Shown here in pieces: positions 1-12,745 of a stretch of DNA of 64,000 nt. Each line of letters opens with the position of its first letter. The stretch's first letter is position 1. The position numbers and the translations under genes were made by a program. The notes under the pieces were generated by a model. That model saw only the letters and a program-made list of their open reading frames with translations. It searched no databases and was not told the DNA's origin. The stretch is from contig NC_045140.1 of the NCBI RefSeq assembly GCF_008831285.2, positions 9,236,505 through 9,300,504 on the forward strand. Direction: 5' to 3'. This stretch comes from Nymphaea colorata. Taxonomy: Eukaryota; Streptophyta; Magnoliopsida; Nymphaeales; Nymphaeaceae.

Positions 1-2384
1 GATGATAAAGAGGCTTGATACGATCCTAATTAGGATGGTGCCAAGGCCAACCGACAGCATGGCCAAAGACACCGAGCTGTACAAGCCGAAAGAATAGGGT
101 GTAGTTGGGTGCGTCGAATACCGCCAGATGAGTTGAAAAGGCTAGCATCGAGTGAGGTTAATCTTGACAAAAAGTGCCGAGAGCACCCGACCGAGACCGA
201 GACCGAGGACACGATCAAGAGTGAAGGGCATTCGGTCACAAGGGAGGCAGACGGACCGATGAAGGCTAGGGCACTGCCGAGATGCCAAGCATGGCCGAAG
301 ATGAGGTTGTAAGTAGTTGAGCATTGCCTGCCAAAGGCGACAGCTAAGGCTGAGAGCGTCGAAATGAACAATTGTCCTTTGGCAGGTGTCTATACCCATT
401 TCTCTTGGCTGGACGACCGTGGTAAATCAACTTTCCTTGTTTGTTGAATCTGCCCACTTGACACTCATCTCTGGACCACGTGACTTGGAGTAACACTGTG
501 TAAGAAACCACGGTCATTTGGCTGTTAACGGCACATAAAAGATTGTATTATACTGAGAGGAAGCAGCTGAAAGTTTTGTGTGATTTCTAATCATTGGAAG
601 CATATCTAAGCATGTAGTATTCTTTATCATTTCGCTCAGCCTGAAGGAGAATTGTGAATAGCGTGGATCTAAATCTGGACGGTTAGAGGGACAGTCAAGC
701 CACGACCGGAATCAACCGTCCAAGCTATGGCACCAGGGCGCAAACGGTTGTGCCTCGTCCGTCGGTGACCATTTCCTAATTTCCACCTCCGCTTTTGAGA
801 ATTCCGTCTGACTAGGTGATCATTCCCATTTAGTTGCATTCACCCTCGAGCTAGGGACCATCTGTGTTAGTTTAGGGCCATTTCGACCAGCAGAGAAAGA
901 GATCCAACCACAAATGGAATCAAATACTCAGCGACGATGCGAAGACGAAGGAATTAGCCTTCGGCAGTGACGACACCACCTTTTGCCATTTTTCGAATTG
1001 CCCTCACTGGTTTAATTGAATTAATTCCTAAGGGAGATACGTGTTGGTCCAGGGAGCCTCACCAGCCATTGTGGGAAGGTTACTCGACTTGCCAAAATCG
1101 TGGGAAGGGAGATCAGCCACGATATTTCCTCATCAACCATTATTTCCTCGATGTCACACATGGCATTCAACGAGGGTAGGTTCCCTAAAAGGCAAGGAAC
1201 TCATTTTGAACATGGACTAAGGGGCGACCAAAAAAGCAACTCTTGGTGCCGAGAATAGTGTAGGAGATTTCGGAAAGGCTAAGGTTGCGCCCAAAAAGGT
1301 AACCCTATTTGTCAGATTTGGTGGAGAGCAGGCATTCCAAAAGGTAAGGAGCGTGGGCTAGAATTTGTGGAGATCGTGCATCTGTTGGCACCCTAGTTGG
1401 AAGGTAACCATGCGTGAAGCGTGGGCTAGAATTCGTGGAGATTGTGCATCTGTTGGCACCCTAGTTGGAAGGTAACCATGCGTGATAGAGGAGGGTGACA
1501 ACACGCTTCTTTTGGGAACGACTAGACCTCAAATGGCAGGTCATTCCGCACCATCTAAGGAGGAGTTACCAAACCCTAACCGCCGTGAGGTGTCCACGTC
1601 CATAAAGGAAGGCCACCCCAAGTAAGATCAGTGGAGGATATCCATACGCGCCAGCTCGGCCTCAACCCCTAATCGTTTCTATCTCATTCTTTTGGACAAC
1701 TAGGGCTGACATGTCCTTCTCAACCTTGGACGTGCCCCACTTGGGAGCTGACTCACTCAAGGAGGATGTGTGCCTATACTAAAGCAAGGAGCAACGACTT
1801 TGGAGAGGCTCGAGCACCGGACGTGACGTATTGCCGAATATTGAGGAGCAGCCTTGGCTGCCGGTTATCATCCTTAGTCCCTTTCTGGTTTCGAACACCG
1901 AGCTAGCCTCGGAAGGTAATATTCTCAACACCCTATAGCAGTGGGGTGGGTGATTTTGTTTTGAACCCGGCCTTCGGCATTTGGCAACCGACCGCAGCTC
2001 CTCCAAGGCACTAATGCTAAGGAAACAATCATGGGTTGCAAGACTGCCCACGGGTTTTGGGGAATAGTTTGGCCACCTAAACACGTATGACAGGGTGGTT
2101 TGTTGTGGATGAATGCTTGAGTGAAGGAGTGCTTCTTTGTATCGATCATGGTTGTACTAGCCTCACAACTTCTTAGTCATGTAGTAGGCTGAAGCTTGGG
2201 CGGGATAACCATTCTTGTATTCACTTCTTAGGGGATTTTTTTTTTGACCTGGGGTTGCTATCCGGCCGGGCCTCTTCTCGTAATTAAACTTGTTTTTGGT
2301 TTTCTCGACAACTGTCTCAAGAGATCTTGGGAGTAGAATCGGCACTTGGCAAAGATTTGGTGGACGCGGGGGTTAGGTCGTATC
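1..2384. other. No recognisable gene; probable decayed repeat DNA
   Basis: I find no open frame here with a recognisable domain on either strand, and only short frames occur. The sequence contains GC-rich segments of a kind common in old plant retroelements and one local tandem duplication. No LTR ends, primer binding site or terminal repeats could be identified, so it cannot be assigned to a family. Confidence 0.5.
1351..1485. repeat. Two-copy tandem repeat, 68-bp period
   Basis: A segment beginning GCGTGGGCTAGAATT is repeated head to tail at 1351 and 1419. The copies differ at only a few positions (for example TTTGTGG versus TTCGTGG). It looks like a recent local duplication inside otherwise unassigned DNA. 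Confidence 0.85.
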
Positions 2385-2899
2385 AAGGCCCAAGTGGCAC
2401 ACATCATGTCTTGTGTCTCTTTAGCTTCTACTGTGGTGCTGGTGAATGGGGTGCCAGGGGAGTTCTTTGAGCTTGCCCGTGGACTTTCCGAAGGCAAATC
2501 CCATTTCCCCTTACCTCTTCATTCTGGTAACGGAGGTGTTCTCTAGAGGGATCAAAGGTAGAGTGGCGGATTATTAGAATTCCATGTATTCCTCACCGCT
2601 CCCCTCCTCTTCTTTGCTTCGTCTATGACGTCCCACTTTTCAGTGTGGCCTCTCTTCACCCTATGATGCGAATTAGCGACTTTCCTGGGAGCTTTGAGGG
2701 TAATTCAGGCCTCAAAATTAACCCTCATAAATCTATACTCATTTTCTCATATTCTACTGCTGCAGGTATTAAGGAATGCATCAGAACCACTCTTGGGTGG
2801 CAGGTAGGATCACTACTCACAATGTACCTAGGTCTCCCTTTATTCGCAGGTAAACTGAAGGCAGAATGGTGCCACAATTTGATTGCTAAAGTGGATAAA

Positions 2900-3369
2900 T
2901 AAGCCTGGGCAACGGGCCAGGCCGCCGCCTCGGGCCTCCGTCCCCCGCTCCCCTCCCTCTCCGCAGTCCGCAGTCCGCCCCCGACTCCCTCTCCCTCTCC
3001 CTCCCTTCCCGTTTCCCTCTCCGCTCCCCCTCTCTGCTCCCGCTCCCCCTCTGCTTCCCTCTCCCTCTCCCCCTCTCTGCTCCCGCTCCCCCTCTGCTTC
3101 CCTCTCCCTTTTCGCTCCCTCTCCCCCTCTCTGCTCCTGCTCCGTCTCCCTCTCCCTCCTCTTCCGTCCCCCTCTCCCTCCTCCACCTCCTCCGTCCCCC
3201 TTCCCCTCCCTCCTCCGTCTCCCTCCCCTCCTCCTCCATCGAAGGGCGATGGGAGGGCGGGGGTCGGGAAGGGGAAAGCCGGAAAGGGAAAGGGGGTCAG
3301 GAGGGCGGGGGAAAGGGAGAAGGGAGGGCGGGCCCGGGCCGGCTCGGCCCGGCCCGATGCCCAGGCCTA
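2900..3369. mobile_element. Non-autonomous hAT-like element (470 bp) with 8-bp TSD
   Basis: The element is bounded by TAAGCCTGGGCAACGGGCC on the left and by a right end whose reverse complement is TAGGCCTGGGCATCGGGCC, an imperfect terminal inverted repeat. The flanking 8-bp direct repeat is TGGATAAA at 2892-2899 and 3370-3377. An 8-bp duplication plus TA(A/G)G-type ends fits the hAT superfamily. The interior is a long CT-rich tract (about 2930-3237) followed by a G-rich tract (about 3240-3350). It has no transposase. Removing it rejoins a LINE reading frame (AKVDK to DKCLASW), which confirms both ends. Confidence 0.85.
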
Positions 3370-3649
3370 TGGATAAATGCCTTGCTTCTTGGAAGCTCCA
3401 TGTCTATCGTATGTTGAGCGTCTGTGTTTGCTGAAACATGTCATTAATAGTCAAGTTGGTCATCTGTGTTTGTTTTGCCCAAGCGGGTGAGAGATAAATT
3501 GATGTTGGCTATGGCCAACTTCCTGTGGGACAGAAGTGAATGTTTACAACCACATCACTTGATTTCTTGGGATAAAGTGTGTAGATCAGTAGCAAGAGGA
3601 GGGACTGGCTTGATTCGCATAGATGATTGGGCCCAGACATGAGGGGCAT

Positions 3650-4169
3650 AGTGGGCTTTGCATATTTGATTGCAAGAAGCGTATTGGGCAAAGTTCTATC
3701 ACAAAAAATATGTTTAACCTTGGGGTCTTTGAATTTCCAAGCCGAGCCCTAAGCAATCATGGTTTTTCAAAAATTGCTTGCTGGCTTGGAACCAAATCAA
3801 AGGGCTCACCTCTTGGAGGGGATGTGAAGTTCTTTGAAAATTGGGGTGGAGTTACCTTGGGCGCAACCCTAGGGAGAAGGAATAGAGGCCGTTTGAGTAG
3901 CATGCCAAGTGGATGATAAGGTAATTGATGGATTCTGATGCCTTTCTTGATCCGGAGTTCAACTACAACTTGCATATGCTTCAACTTTCTAAGCTGCAGC
4001 TCAGTAATACCCAGGATTCCCTCCTCTATGATGGACAACCGGCTCGAGGATTAAGGACTAGAGATCCATGAGAAATATGCCGTCATAAATACCTGGTTGG
4101 GACAAGGAGGGCATTAGTTTGAAACTCTGATGCGCATCCTAGAGGAAGATGGTTTACCTATCTTGGTGT
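3650..4169. other. Unassigned segment within the LINE remnant
   Basis: Here the LINE reading frame cannot be followed. A 93-residue open frame on the minus strand (3757-4038) has no family I recognise. The segment may be another insertion or strongly decayed LINE sequence; I saw no terminal repeats. Confidence 0.35.
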
Positions 4170-4263
4170 CAATGACAGGTTTCATACGCTGGAGGACATA
4201 CATCAAAGAAGGGGTATGACACTAGGTAATAGGTGTCCAGTTTGCTGTAGGAAAGAATCTAAT

Positions 4264-4836
4264 AAAAAAAGAAAGGAACAACTGGATATGATAAACTTGA
4301 GACGCTCCGCTCTCGTTTGAGAAGCGCGCTTCCGCGTCTGCAACATGTAAAGGGAAAAGGTCTCAGCGTTTCCTGGCGTGGGATCTAGTGCCTACTCCCG
4401 CGCATAAAGTTAGCTGGTGGGTTGGAAAAGAATTGGGGGTCTCCAGTGTGGCGGCATTAGTAACAAAGGGTAACCTGAAAGAAGACGCGGCAAAGAAGCT
4501 GCGGAATGTGCCCATCATCAGAGTGCTTATGCCAAACACCGAAAGAAGGTATCGCAAGCGAAGTGTGAACACCACGTATCACTATGGTTCATACGGACCG
4601 ACCAGAGATTTCTTCCACAAGATGAGCCATCAAAGCACAGCGCTAGGCCAATCGTTTTCACTCGACGCTTTTACATGAAAAGCGCTGAAAGAGAGAGTTC
4701 GAATTGGGGAAATCTTGATTGCCAAAGAATTGGGGAGAAGACGGAAGGAAAGAAGACGAACGAGTCTTCAAGATCCGCGATCAACTGAAACGTGCGATAA
4801 GGTACCTATCTCTCCCTCTCATCATTTAATTTGACG
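4264..4836. other. Unassigned segment upstream of LINE ORF1
   Basis: This lies between the tail of the first LINE remnant and ORF1 of the second. It may contain the 5' untranslated region of the second LINE. A 96-residue plus-strand frame (4388-4678) matches nothing I recognise. No target-site duplication marking the LINE start was found. Confidence 0.35.
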
Positions 4837-6554
4837 ATGAAAAATTCTCCCGATGCTCCTACCCTAGGCGACGAAGTTCTCAAGAGAACTAAGAAGAAAT
4901 TTAAACGTGCTCGGCCGCCATCTGACTTTGGCGATAGTTCATCTGATGTGGCTGCGGTAAGTGCTGATGGAGCGATGTTCGCCTCTGCCCCCTCTATGCA
5001 AGAAAGAATTGCTTCATATAAAGATAGTCTTACAGGACTCCCAATCGTCCAACTTGGACGGATTGGAATTTTGAGTCAAGTGATGATTTCTTGATTGATG
5101 AAACAGTGTTTGATACGGAGGAAACACTGGAACAGGACGACTGTGTTTCCTTTTCTGCTGAGGAAAAACGTGTAATGCGGCAGCCTTGGCATAATGCTCT
5201 TATTATTAAACTTTTGGGGAAGGTTTTGGGTTATAAAGCTCTGTCTTCTCGGATTAAACAATTATGGGTTGGCAATTATCGAATAGTTGATTTGGCCATT
5301 GATTATTTCTTGATTTAATTTGAAAAGGTGGACGATTACAAGCATGTTCTTGATGGTGGTCCTTGGATTATTGGTGGACACTATCTTACTGTGCGACAAT
5401 GGACCTCTAATTTTTCTCCAGGTTCTGACAAGATTGTCAATTTGATTGCTTGGATACAATTTCCAGAATTACCATTGGAATATTATCACTCTATGGCTTT
5501 ACGGCGTATAGCAGCAAAGGTCGGTCGGGTTGTTCATTTGGATGACACTACGACAAATGTTTTGAGGGGTCGTTTTGCTAGAGTTTGTGTCGAATTGGAT
5601 TTGTCCAAACCTTTACGTCCTTCTCTTTGGCTGGGCAAGTTCCATCAAAGGGTAGAATATGAAGGTCTCCAACTTATATGTTTTCATTGTGGTCGTTTTG
5701 GCCATAAGAAGGAAGATTGTTCCATGATTATCAAGCAGGCTATTACAAATGAATCCAACAAGGAAGGTTTGTCGGGATCCATGGCTCCTGGAGCTGTTGC
5801 CTCCTCCCAACCTGTTGCATCCTCCTTTGGACCTTGGATGTTGGTCCAACGTAAATCTCGCAAACCTGTCAATGATAATGCTTACAAAGGCAAGCTAAAG
5901 TCTCGTAGTAATACTATGCATGATACTGGTAATAGATTTTCCTCTTTCAATACTGCCAAATTTGTGGATGGAGAGGATATTTCGGCTGCTTTATCAGCCG
6001 AAAAAATAGGAGGATTTAATATTGGTGCGAACACTATGGTGATAAAGGAGGGGCGTCCGAGAAGTGAAGTTGGTAATAAATTGCATACTAGAAAAGGGGT
6101 CTCTGTTAATTTAACCAACTCTGCTACAGGTACAGTTACACTTAAGAGCAAAGCGAACTGTGATGGATCTACAGATATGCAAGGCCCTTCACCCAGCTTT
6201 TCTTTTAAAGCTGGTACGTCTAAGCCTCGTGTGTTTGACCAACAACGTTTGGACTCTTTCATTGGCCATAATATTTCAGTTTCACCTTTGCATTTAGCGT
6301 CTTCCTCCTCCCATTGTGGCTCTCTTCCTAAGTTAGTGAGCTCCATTCTTTCATCGGATGTTGTCAATCATGTTTCGACGCTAACCGAAACGGATCCTGC
6401 ATTACTTCCTCCTCCCAATCCTCCTTCGGATGAGTGTGGTGGGGTGACTATTGATAATTTGTGTACTACTCTACATGATGAACATTTGGTTCGTTCTGAT
6501 GATGGACAAAAGAGTGGCATTGCTGATGTTTCTCTTGCCTTAATGCAAGAGTAG
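4837..6554 (+). pseudogene. LINE ORF1 (DUF4283 and CCHC zinc knuckle), broken
   Basis: This would encode the nucleic-acid-binding ORF1 protein of a plant L1-type LINE, which coats the element RNA. The N-terminal part (from ATG at 4837) is acidic and lysine-rich. A DUF4283 region follows, with landmarks SSRIKQLW, DYKHVLDGGPWIIGGHY and WIQFPELPLEYY, then a zinc knuckle CFHCGRFGHKKEDC near 5680-5720. A long serine-rich tail of low conservation ends at 6554. It is broken by a frame change near 5036, before FLIDETVFD, and by a TAA at 5316-5318 inside the DUF4283 region. It sits 40 bases upstream of the ORF2 region, which is normal for these elements. Confidence 0.85.
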
Positions 6555-6593
6555 TGATAAAAATTATTAATTATCTTATTTTCTTCGCTGTCT

Positions 6594-8915
6594 GTGCTCT
6601 TTTGGAATTGTAGGGGTGCAGCGAATCCTGCATTTCATCGTAATGCTAAGGAATTGATTCGCATCCATCAGATTGAGGTAATGATTATAGTTGAGCCAAG
6701 AGTTAGTGCTACTAAGGCAGATGACATTATTCATAGGTTCAGTTTTGATGGACACACTAAAGTTGATGCTAGAGGTTTTTCATGAGGTATTTGGGTTATG
6801 TGGAAATCTTCTATTAGACATATTCGTGTTGTTGATAAGGATGATCAATTTATTTCTCTTCTTATTACTGATGGGAAAGGTTTCCAGTGGGTGCTCACAA
6901 TTGTTTATGCTAGTCCTACTCATTCTATTAGGGAATTCTTTTGGAATTATCTGTATAATTATTCAGCTTTTGACAATATGCCGTGGCTTTTACTAGGGGG
7001 TTTTAATCAAATTTTGTTTGCTACTGAGAAACAAGGAGGTGCAGTAGAGTCTGTGCGTAGAATGCAACAATTTCATGATGTCATTGACCAACGACAGTTA
7101 ATTTCACTTGATGCAGGTGGTTGTCCGTTTACTTGGACCAATAGGCAAGAACCGTCGTTCTTAATTAAGAAGAAACTTGATAGGGCCTTGTGCAATGGGG
7201 AGTGGCGACATTGTTTTTCTGATGCTTCTGTTTTGAATCTTCCTCGTGCTCATAGTGCTCATTGTCCTGTACTTGTTTCTTTAAAGTCGGTTAGGCTTAT
7301 TAATCATGTTGCTTGTCCGTTTCGTTTTGAGATGGCTTGGCAATACCATTCTGATTTTGACATGGTTTTACATTCGTCTTGGAAGGATGATTTGTCTTTG
7401 CATGAATTGCTAACCTCACTTCAATTCACTTTCAAACAATGGAATCGTACTGTTTTTGGTAATATCTTTCATAGGAAACGACATTTATTAGCTAGACTTG
7501 GTGGTGTTCAACAAGCCTTGGAAACTAGGCCTCATCCTTTTTTGTATAACTTAGAAAAACAATTATCTGCTGATTATAATATTACTTTGGCACAAGAGGA
7601 GATGATATGGTTTCAGAAGTCCCGTTCGAATTGGGTGTAATTTGGTGATCGAAATACAAAGTTTTCTTACACCACCATGATTATTCGGAGAAATAGAAAT
7701 AGAATTTGTCCTTGAAAGCAGATCATTGAGAATGGATTTTGGATCCTGACCTTATCAAGCAATTGGTTATTTCTTACTTTCATAAGGTATATTCTGCAGA
7801 ACCTGTTGATAATAGTTTTGAGTCAAGTTGTCCTAAGACTAGTGTACCACCGGGGGATCAACAGGTGCTCAATTTGTCCCATGTTCCACAAGAAGATGAG
7901 ATTTTTAAGACTTTAAAATCTATGGCTCCTTTCAAGGCACCTGGACCTGATGGTTTTCACGCTGGATTCTACATTGCCAATTGGGAAGTAGTTAAATCCT
8001 CTATTTGCAAATTTGTTCAAAATGCTTTCTTAACTGGCAATTTTGATGTTACTTTATGTCAAGTTTTTATTGTTCTCATTCCTAAAGTTGAAATCCCGGA
8101 ATTAGTTTCTCAATTTCGGCCTATATCTCTGTGTAATGTTACTGTTAAGCTTCTTTCTAAATTGATTGTTAATAGGCTTCGACCTTTCTTAGGGAATTTA
8201 ATTTCCCCAACTCAGAGTAGTTTTATTCCAGGAAGAGGAACTTCTGATAATATTATTGTGGTTCAAGAGGATCTTCATTCTCTTCGACATAAGAAAAGCA
8301 AATCTGGTGGTATGATACTGAAAATTGATCTGGAAAAGGCTTATGATTGAGTGGATTGGGACTTTCTCCGTTGGGTTCTTATGGATACTGGTTTGCCATC
8401 TGTGCTAGTATCTTTGATCATGTTTTGTGTTACTTCAACTGAAATGAATGTTCTTTGGAATGGAGAATTGACTAGTTATTTTAAACCTTCTAGAGGATTA
8501 AGACAGGGTGACCCTCTTTCACCTTATCTTTTTGTGTTATGTTTACAAAAACTTTCGGTTATTATTGATACTTCGATTTATGCTGGTGCTTGGAAACCTA
8601 TTTCTCTGTCTCGAGGTGGTCCCTATTTGTCACATATTTTCTTTGCTGATGATTTGATTCTTATGGGTGAGGCTACAGTGGAGCAATGTAAGACTATGAT
8701 GGACTGTCTTAATAAATTTTGCTCCTTCTCTGGACAGAAGGTGAATTTATCTAAATCTCTATTTTATACTTCCCCTAATGTTCATGAAGATGTTGTTCAA
8801 AGTATTCAAGAGAGCTCCCGTATGCATCACTGCACTGATCTGCGCCGTTATCTAGGGGTGCCACTACATACCAATCGTGTTAATAGAAATACTTATTCTC
8901 AACTTCTTGACAAGG
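6594..8915 (+). pseudogene. LINE ORF2 (APE endonuclease and reverse transcriptase), broken and truncated
   Basis: This would encode the enzyme that nicks target DNA and copies element RNA into it. The apurinic-like endonuclease domain starts at FWNCRGAANP and runs to about 7270, with the late motif HCPV. The RT domain follows (7900-8860) with APGPDGF, FRPISLCN, GLRQGDPLSPYLF and the catalytic FADD near 8640. It is interrupted by a TGA at 6783, a TAA at 7638, a TGA near 7714 with a frame change, and a TGA at 8348 after KAYD. No ATG is evident at the start. The region after RT, with the usual zinc-finger and RNase H-like tail, is missing because a gypsy LTR begins at 8916. Confidence 0.88.
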
Positions 8916-11900
8916 TGTTAACACCCCAAATTTTTCCACATCAAAATTGAAGCAATGTGAAAATTTCACAAAAGAATTGTGAAAATTTGCAATTTCAAAG
9001 CCAATTTCGAATCTAAAGAACAATTAGATTCAAATCGTGAATTTAACCCGATACACGAATCCCAATGCAGGATTACGAGTCCAAATTCAATTGCAAATGT
9101 CATTTGAAATCCAAATCCAATTGCAAAATGCAAATTTTGACTTAGATCCAAGAATTGGATCTAATTCAGTCTAAAATGCTACGTGGGACCCACGTGTGGG
9201 CCCCACCTAGCCCGTGTGGTCAAGAGCCCTCCCCAGGGGCCATGCCCCCCTCCATGTCAAAAAAAAAATAATAAATAAATATTTTCTCTCAAATTAATTG
9301 AAGAAAAGTCATTTTCAAGAAGAAATAAAGGAGAAACCTAGGAAAAGAGAGACATTTATGTCTCTCTCTCTTCTTTAACCAGATCCTCCTTAAAGAAAAA
9401 AAATCATTTCCAAGGAAGCAATTACTAGACTGGTCAAACTCACCTAACCTACTTAATCCAAGTAGGTTTGACCCGGGTGCACTCAAATGTGGTGCCAATT
9501 CCAGCTAGGTTCGGTCACAATGGGCTCAACATAGTCAAAACGTAAGTCTGTCTCATGATCCAATTAATGGACGAAAATAGACTTTGACCGAACCAAACCC
9601 ACTTTGACTAAACTCAGTCAAAGTACAATTTAGCTCAATTAAGAGCTTTCTTGACCCAAATTTATCAAATTACCTCAAATAAAGTCAAACTACTTGCAAA
9701 TGAGCTTTGACTTTGGTCAATTGGTCGAAATTGATCAATTTGGACAATTTTGCCCTTCTGCGGTCAACTTAAGATTAAAAAGCCTAAAATGGTTTATGAA
9801 AGGCAAATAAACATTTGAATTTGTCAAATGCTTGAATCAAATACCAAATTTAAATTGAATTTCTCAAGTGAAAGTTTGATTCAGTTGAAATCCATTTTCA
9901 ATCAAGTTTTGGACGAAAATACCCTTTTCGAACCAAATTTGATAAAATTTTTAAATTTTATTAAAATTTAAATTTAATTATCATAATTCAATGGCATTTG
10001 GAGCTTAGTAACTAGGTTTTAACCTTATAAGCTCGATTTCAAACAAAAAAAAAATAAATAGTATAAAATAAGGGCAAAACCCTGTGTAAGGGCATTTTCG
10101 TCCAAAATTTTGGTCAAAATGGTCACCTAGGTCTGAACCCAAGTTGACCAAACCTAGCCCAGCCCACCTAGCTCGTGGAAATGGGCTGAGAAATGGTCAA
10201 TTAGAGCCTTTAAAGTCTATTTAACTCATTTTACAAGTCCCCAAGGTCTTAAGTAAGTTCCCAAGGTGAGTTAAGAAGGTGGTTGAACCCACCTCCTCCT
10301 CTATATAAACCTCCCCTTGGCCACTAAGGGGGAGGACGAAATTTTGGAGCATTCTATCAAATTGCTGCAGCCAAGGAGCTAGGAGGGAGAAGCCAAGGAA
10401 GAGAGAAGAGGTTCGTCCAAGCCCCCTTCCCCTTTTTCTCCCATTCTCTTCTTCACTTTCTTCTATTCTCCCCATTGATTTTGATAAGTTAGGGTGCTTA
10501 AGTGAACCCTTACTTAGGATTTTCGTGGTGAGAAGCCCTCTTTACCACTCCAAATTCCAGCAAGCAAGCTATTTCTTATTCTAGCTTTGCTAAGCTTGAA
10601 TCCACGGTTGGATTCTTGCTTAGGATTGCTTGGGTTAGAAAACAAGTGAAGACGAAAGACAAACATCAAGACCGACCGCAAGGTAGGTGATCTTAACTCA
10701 CTTCTCTTCTACTTTAGCTTATTGTTGATTTATTTTAATTCCAACAATTCGTGGGAGGGTTTATTTTCATTTGCTTACGGCTGGGAATGATGTCCAGCTA
10801 AGGGAAACCTACGCTTCAATGTACATGTTAATGCATAATGCATGCATATGTCGGTTTTTCTTAAATATGAACCCAAGTATCAAATTTCGAAATGGGCCCC
10901 AAGGCCACGTCCCTTTCAAAGGAACCAACTTAATACCATTTTGAACTCCCTACCATGAGAGAATCCCACGGTGAGAAAGTGATTTTGCTACATCACGTAT
11001 GATGAAAATGCCTATAAGGGATGGATACGTTTTTATGAATGTGATCCACCCTTGCATGGCGAAATGATGGACGAATAAGCTTGAGTATTGTTTTATTTTC
11101 TTTCTTATTCACAGTCATTTTGATTCATGTCTTTCAATTTAATTAATCAAGGGTAGTAGGGAAGATTTGAAACAAGTTCTCAATCTTCCTACATAAAAGA
11201 ACCCAGCCATGAATCATCATGATTCATGAGTCATGCGGTCCCTTGATAAAATTTCATTTTGAAAAGTAAGGTACGTATATGTATACATTGTTATATATGT
11301 ACATATATGCATCCGATTTCTTGTCAAAAATTACATTCCTCCCTTAAAATCAGGTTGGAACATGTTTCCAAACCGGTCTTTAAGGAAATTGGCCATTTTT
11401 ATTGATTTTTCTAGTGCAAGATTATAAATTACTTTCATTTCATTTTTACTTAATTTCAGCAAACCCATACGTAAGATGTATGTATGTTGTTGAAATCAGA
11501 CCATGTTTTATAGGAATTGGTTTAAGAATATCAAAATTTACGTATTTGAAATACCAACCATCCTAGAATCATCCAAAGGAGTTGGTGATTTCATTACTAC
11601 GAAATCTGGAATTTGAATAGATTTGAAAAACTCATTGTTTCTATCTAAGAAACAAGTCCTTATTGGAATCAATGTCCACAATTTTCAGCTATTTAAATCA
11701 ACACAAGGTCTGATTTTTAGCTATTTTGAGACAAAAGTGGACGTCATCCATGTCTCCCATCCGTTTCAAAGATTGAACTTGACATCATTTATATATTTTC
11801 ATCATTTTGATAATTTTATGTCAAGCCTCAAGCTTATGGACTACATCTCTAATTCATGTGCTTAATCATATAATGAGCACATATAGAGAAAGTCCTACAT

Positions 11901-12743
11901 TTTAATCAATCTTCATGTATAGATTGTATGACGTGCAATACGGACTTTGAGAGATTATGAGGGAGTGAAGAATGTATGTTTCATATGAATGAATCTTGAT
12001 GGATTATGAGAGAGAGAAGAATGAATGTTCCATATAGTTTCCATTCTCGTTTCATGCATTCACTTTCACTCAAAATCAATGGCACCACATGCACATTCTC
12101 AAGAAATTAAGTGATTCAAATTTAAGTTGCAAAAAGTGACCAAGTCATATTGCAATGAGAATTTGTAAACTTCACTTAACTTCAAAAGAAAACACAAGCA
12201 ATGCATTCATAATCTTTTGGCCAAAGTGCATTTGAAAAACAACATGTTTTCTAACAATTTGGAGCCTATGTTCTTTCAAAAGAATGAATTCTACAAATCA
12301 CATGATTTGACAAAAGAAGAGTTCAAAATCAATTTTTATCATAAGATGATCATCATCATCTAGAGTTCACAACAAAGAACTCAATTCCAAATCTTCAAAA
12401 ATCCTCAAGAATTATGTGTTTCAAATAACACCAAAACAAAGGATTTTAAACCAACTTGAAAACCCCCAATATTCAAATTCATTTATTCAAAAAAATGAAT
12501 TTCGGTTCTTGAATCCAAAACCTCAATGCATAAGCATATAGGACTTACATCAATAACTCGTATATGATCCAAATGATCTTTAGTCCTTGGTCTAATTACC
12601 CCTGTTAAAGGCGGCAGGAACGGTTGGACCTCGTACCGACGAGCGGATCCCTTTCTCTTGAAAATTTTCTCAAAACCCCAATTTTAAAAGAATTTTGCTG
12701 ACTCGCATTTCGACCTTCTTGAAAAGGGAGTGGGGTGCGAACA
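8916..12743 (+). repeat. 5' LTR of the Tat/Ogre-like element (about 3.8 kb)
   Basis: It begins TGTTAACACCCCAAATTT immediately after LINE coding sequence and ends GGGTGCGAACA two bases before a primer binding site, giving TG...CA ends. The first 1.3 kb is AT-rich, a TATA box occurs at 10302, and the remainder is non-coding. No second copy exists in the window, so the boundaries rest on the LINE junction and the PBS position. Confidence 0.78.
10302..10309 (+). promoter_or_regulatory. Probable LTR TATA box
   Basis: TATATAAA lies in a CT-rich context about 1.4 kb inside the LTR, a plausible U3 promoter. Transcription would start roughly 30 bases downstream. Confidence 0.5.
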
Positions 12744-12745
12744 GA

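Larger units (their letters stand above)
2385..4263 (+). pseudogene. Degenerate LINE (L1-type) ORF2 fragment, RT to zf-RVT
   Basis: Disconnected reading frames match the second half of a plant L1-type LINE ORF2, in the expected order. 2390-2570 carries the RT stretch NGVPGEFF followed by a damaged RGL..GD..SPYLF block with a frameshift. 2640-2899 carries GLKINPHKS and the LGLPLFAGKL block. 3370-3640 continues with LASWKL, FLWDRS and ISWDKVC. 4170-4260 shows the zinc-finger-like tail with RCPVC. A hAT-like element interrupts it at 2900-3369. The part between about 3650 and 4170 is not recognisable as LINE. Multiple frameshifts and stops make it non-functional. The encoded enzyme would have been the reverse transcriptase of a non-LTR retrotransposon. 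It is not the same family as the LINE at 4837-8915, because the RT motifs differ. Confidence 0.75.
4837..8915 (+). mobile_element. L1-type LINE retrotransposon, 3'-truncated by a later LTR element
   Basis: The element has two consecutive coding regions in plant L1 order: ORF1 with DUF4283 and a zinc knuckle, then ORF2 with endonuclease and reverse transcriptase. Coding sequence stops abruptly after the RT domain at LLDKV, exactly where a Tat/Ogre-like LTR begins (8916). The bases just before it (8911-8915, CAAGG) are the candidate left target duplication of that insertion. The 5' end is uncertain and may lie up to a few hundred bases upstream. Stops and frameshifts show it is inactive. Confidence 0.85.

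Noticed and set aside
2725-3239. Long Glu/Arg/Gly-rich frames on the minus strand and Pro-rich frames on the plus strand
   Set aside because: They are by-products of the CT-rich low-complexity interior of the hAT-like element.
4388-4678. 96-codon plus-strand ORF as a host gene
   Set aside because: No recognisable family, no supporting splice or promoter context, and it lies between LINE remnants.
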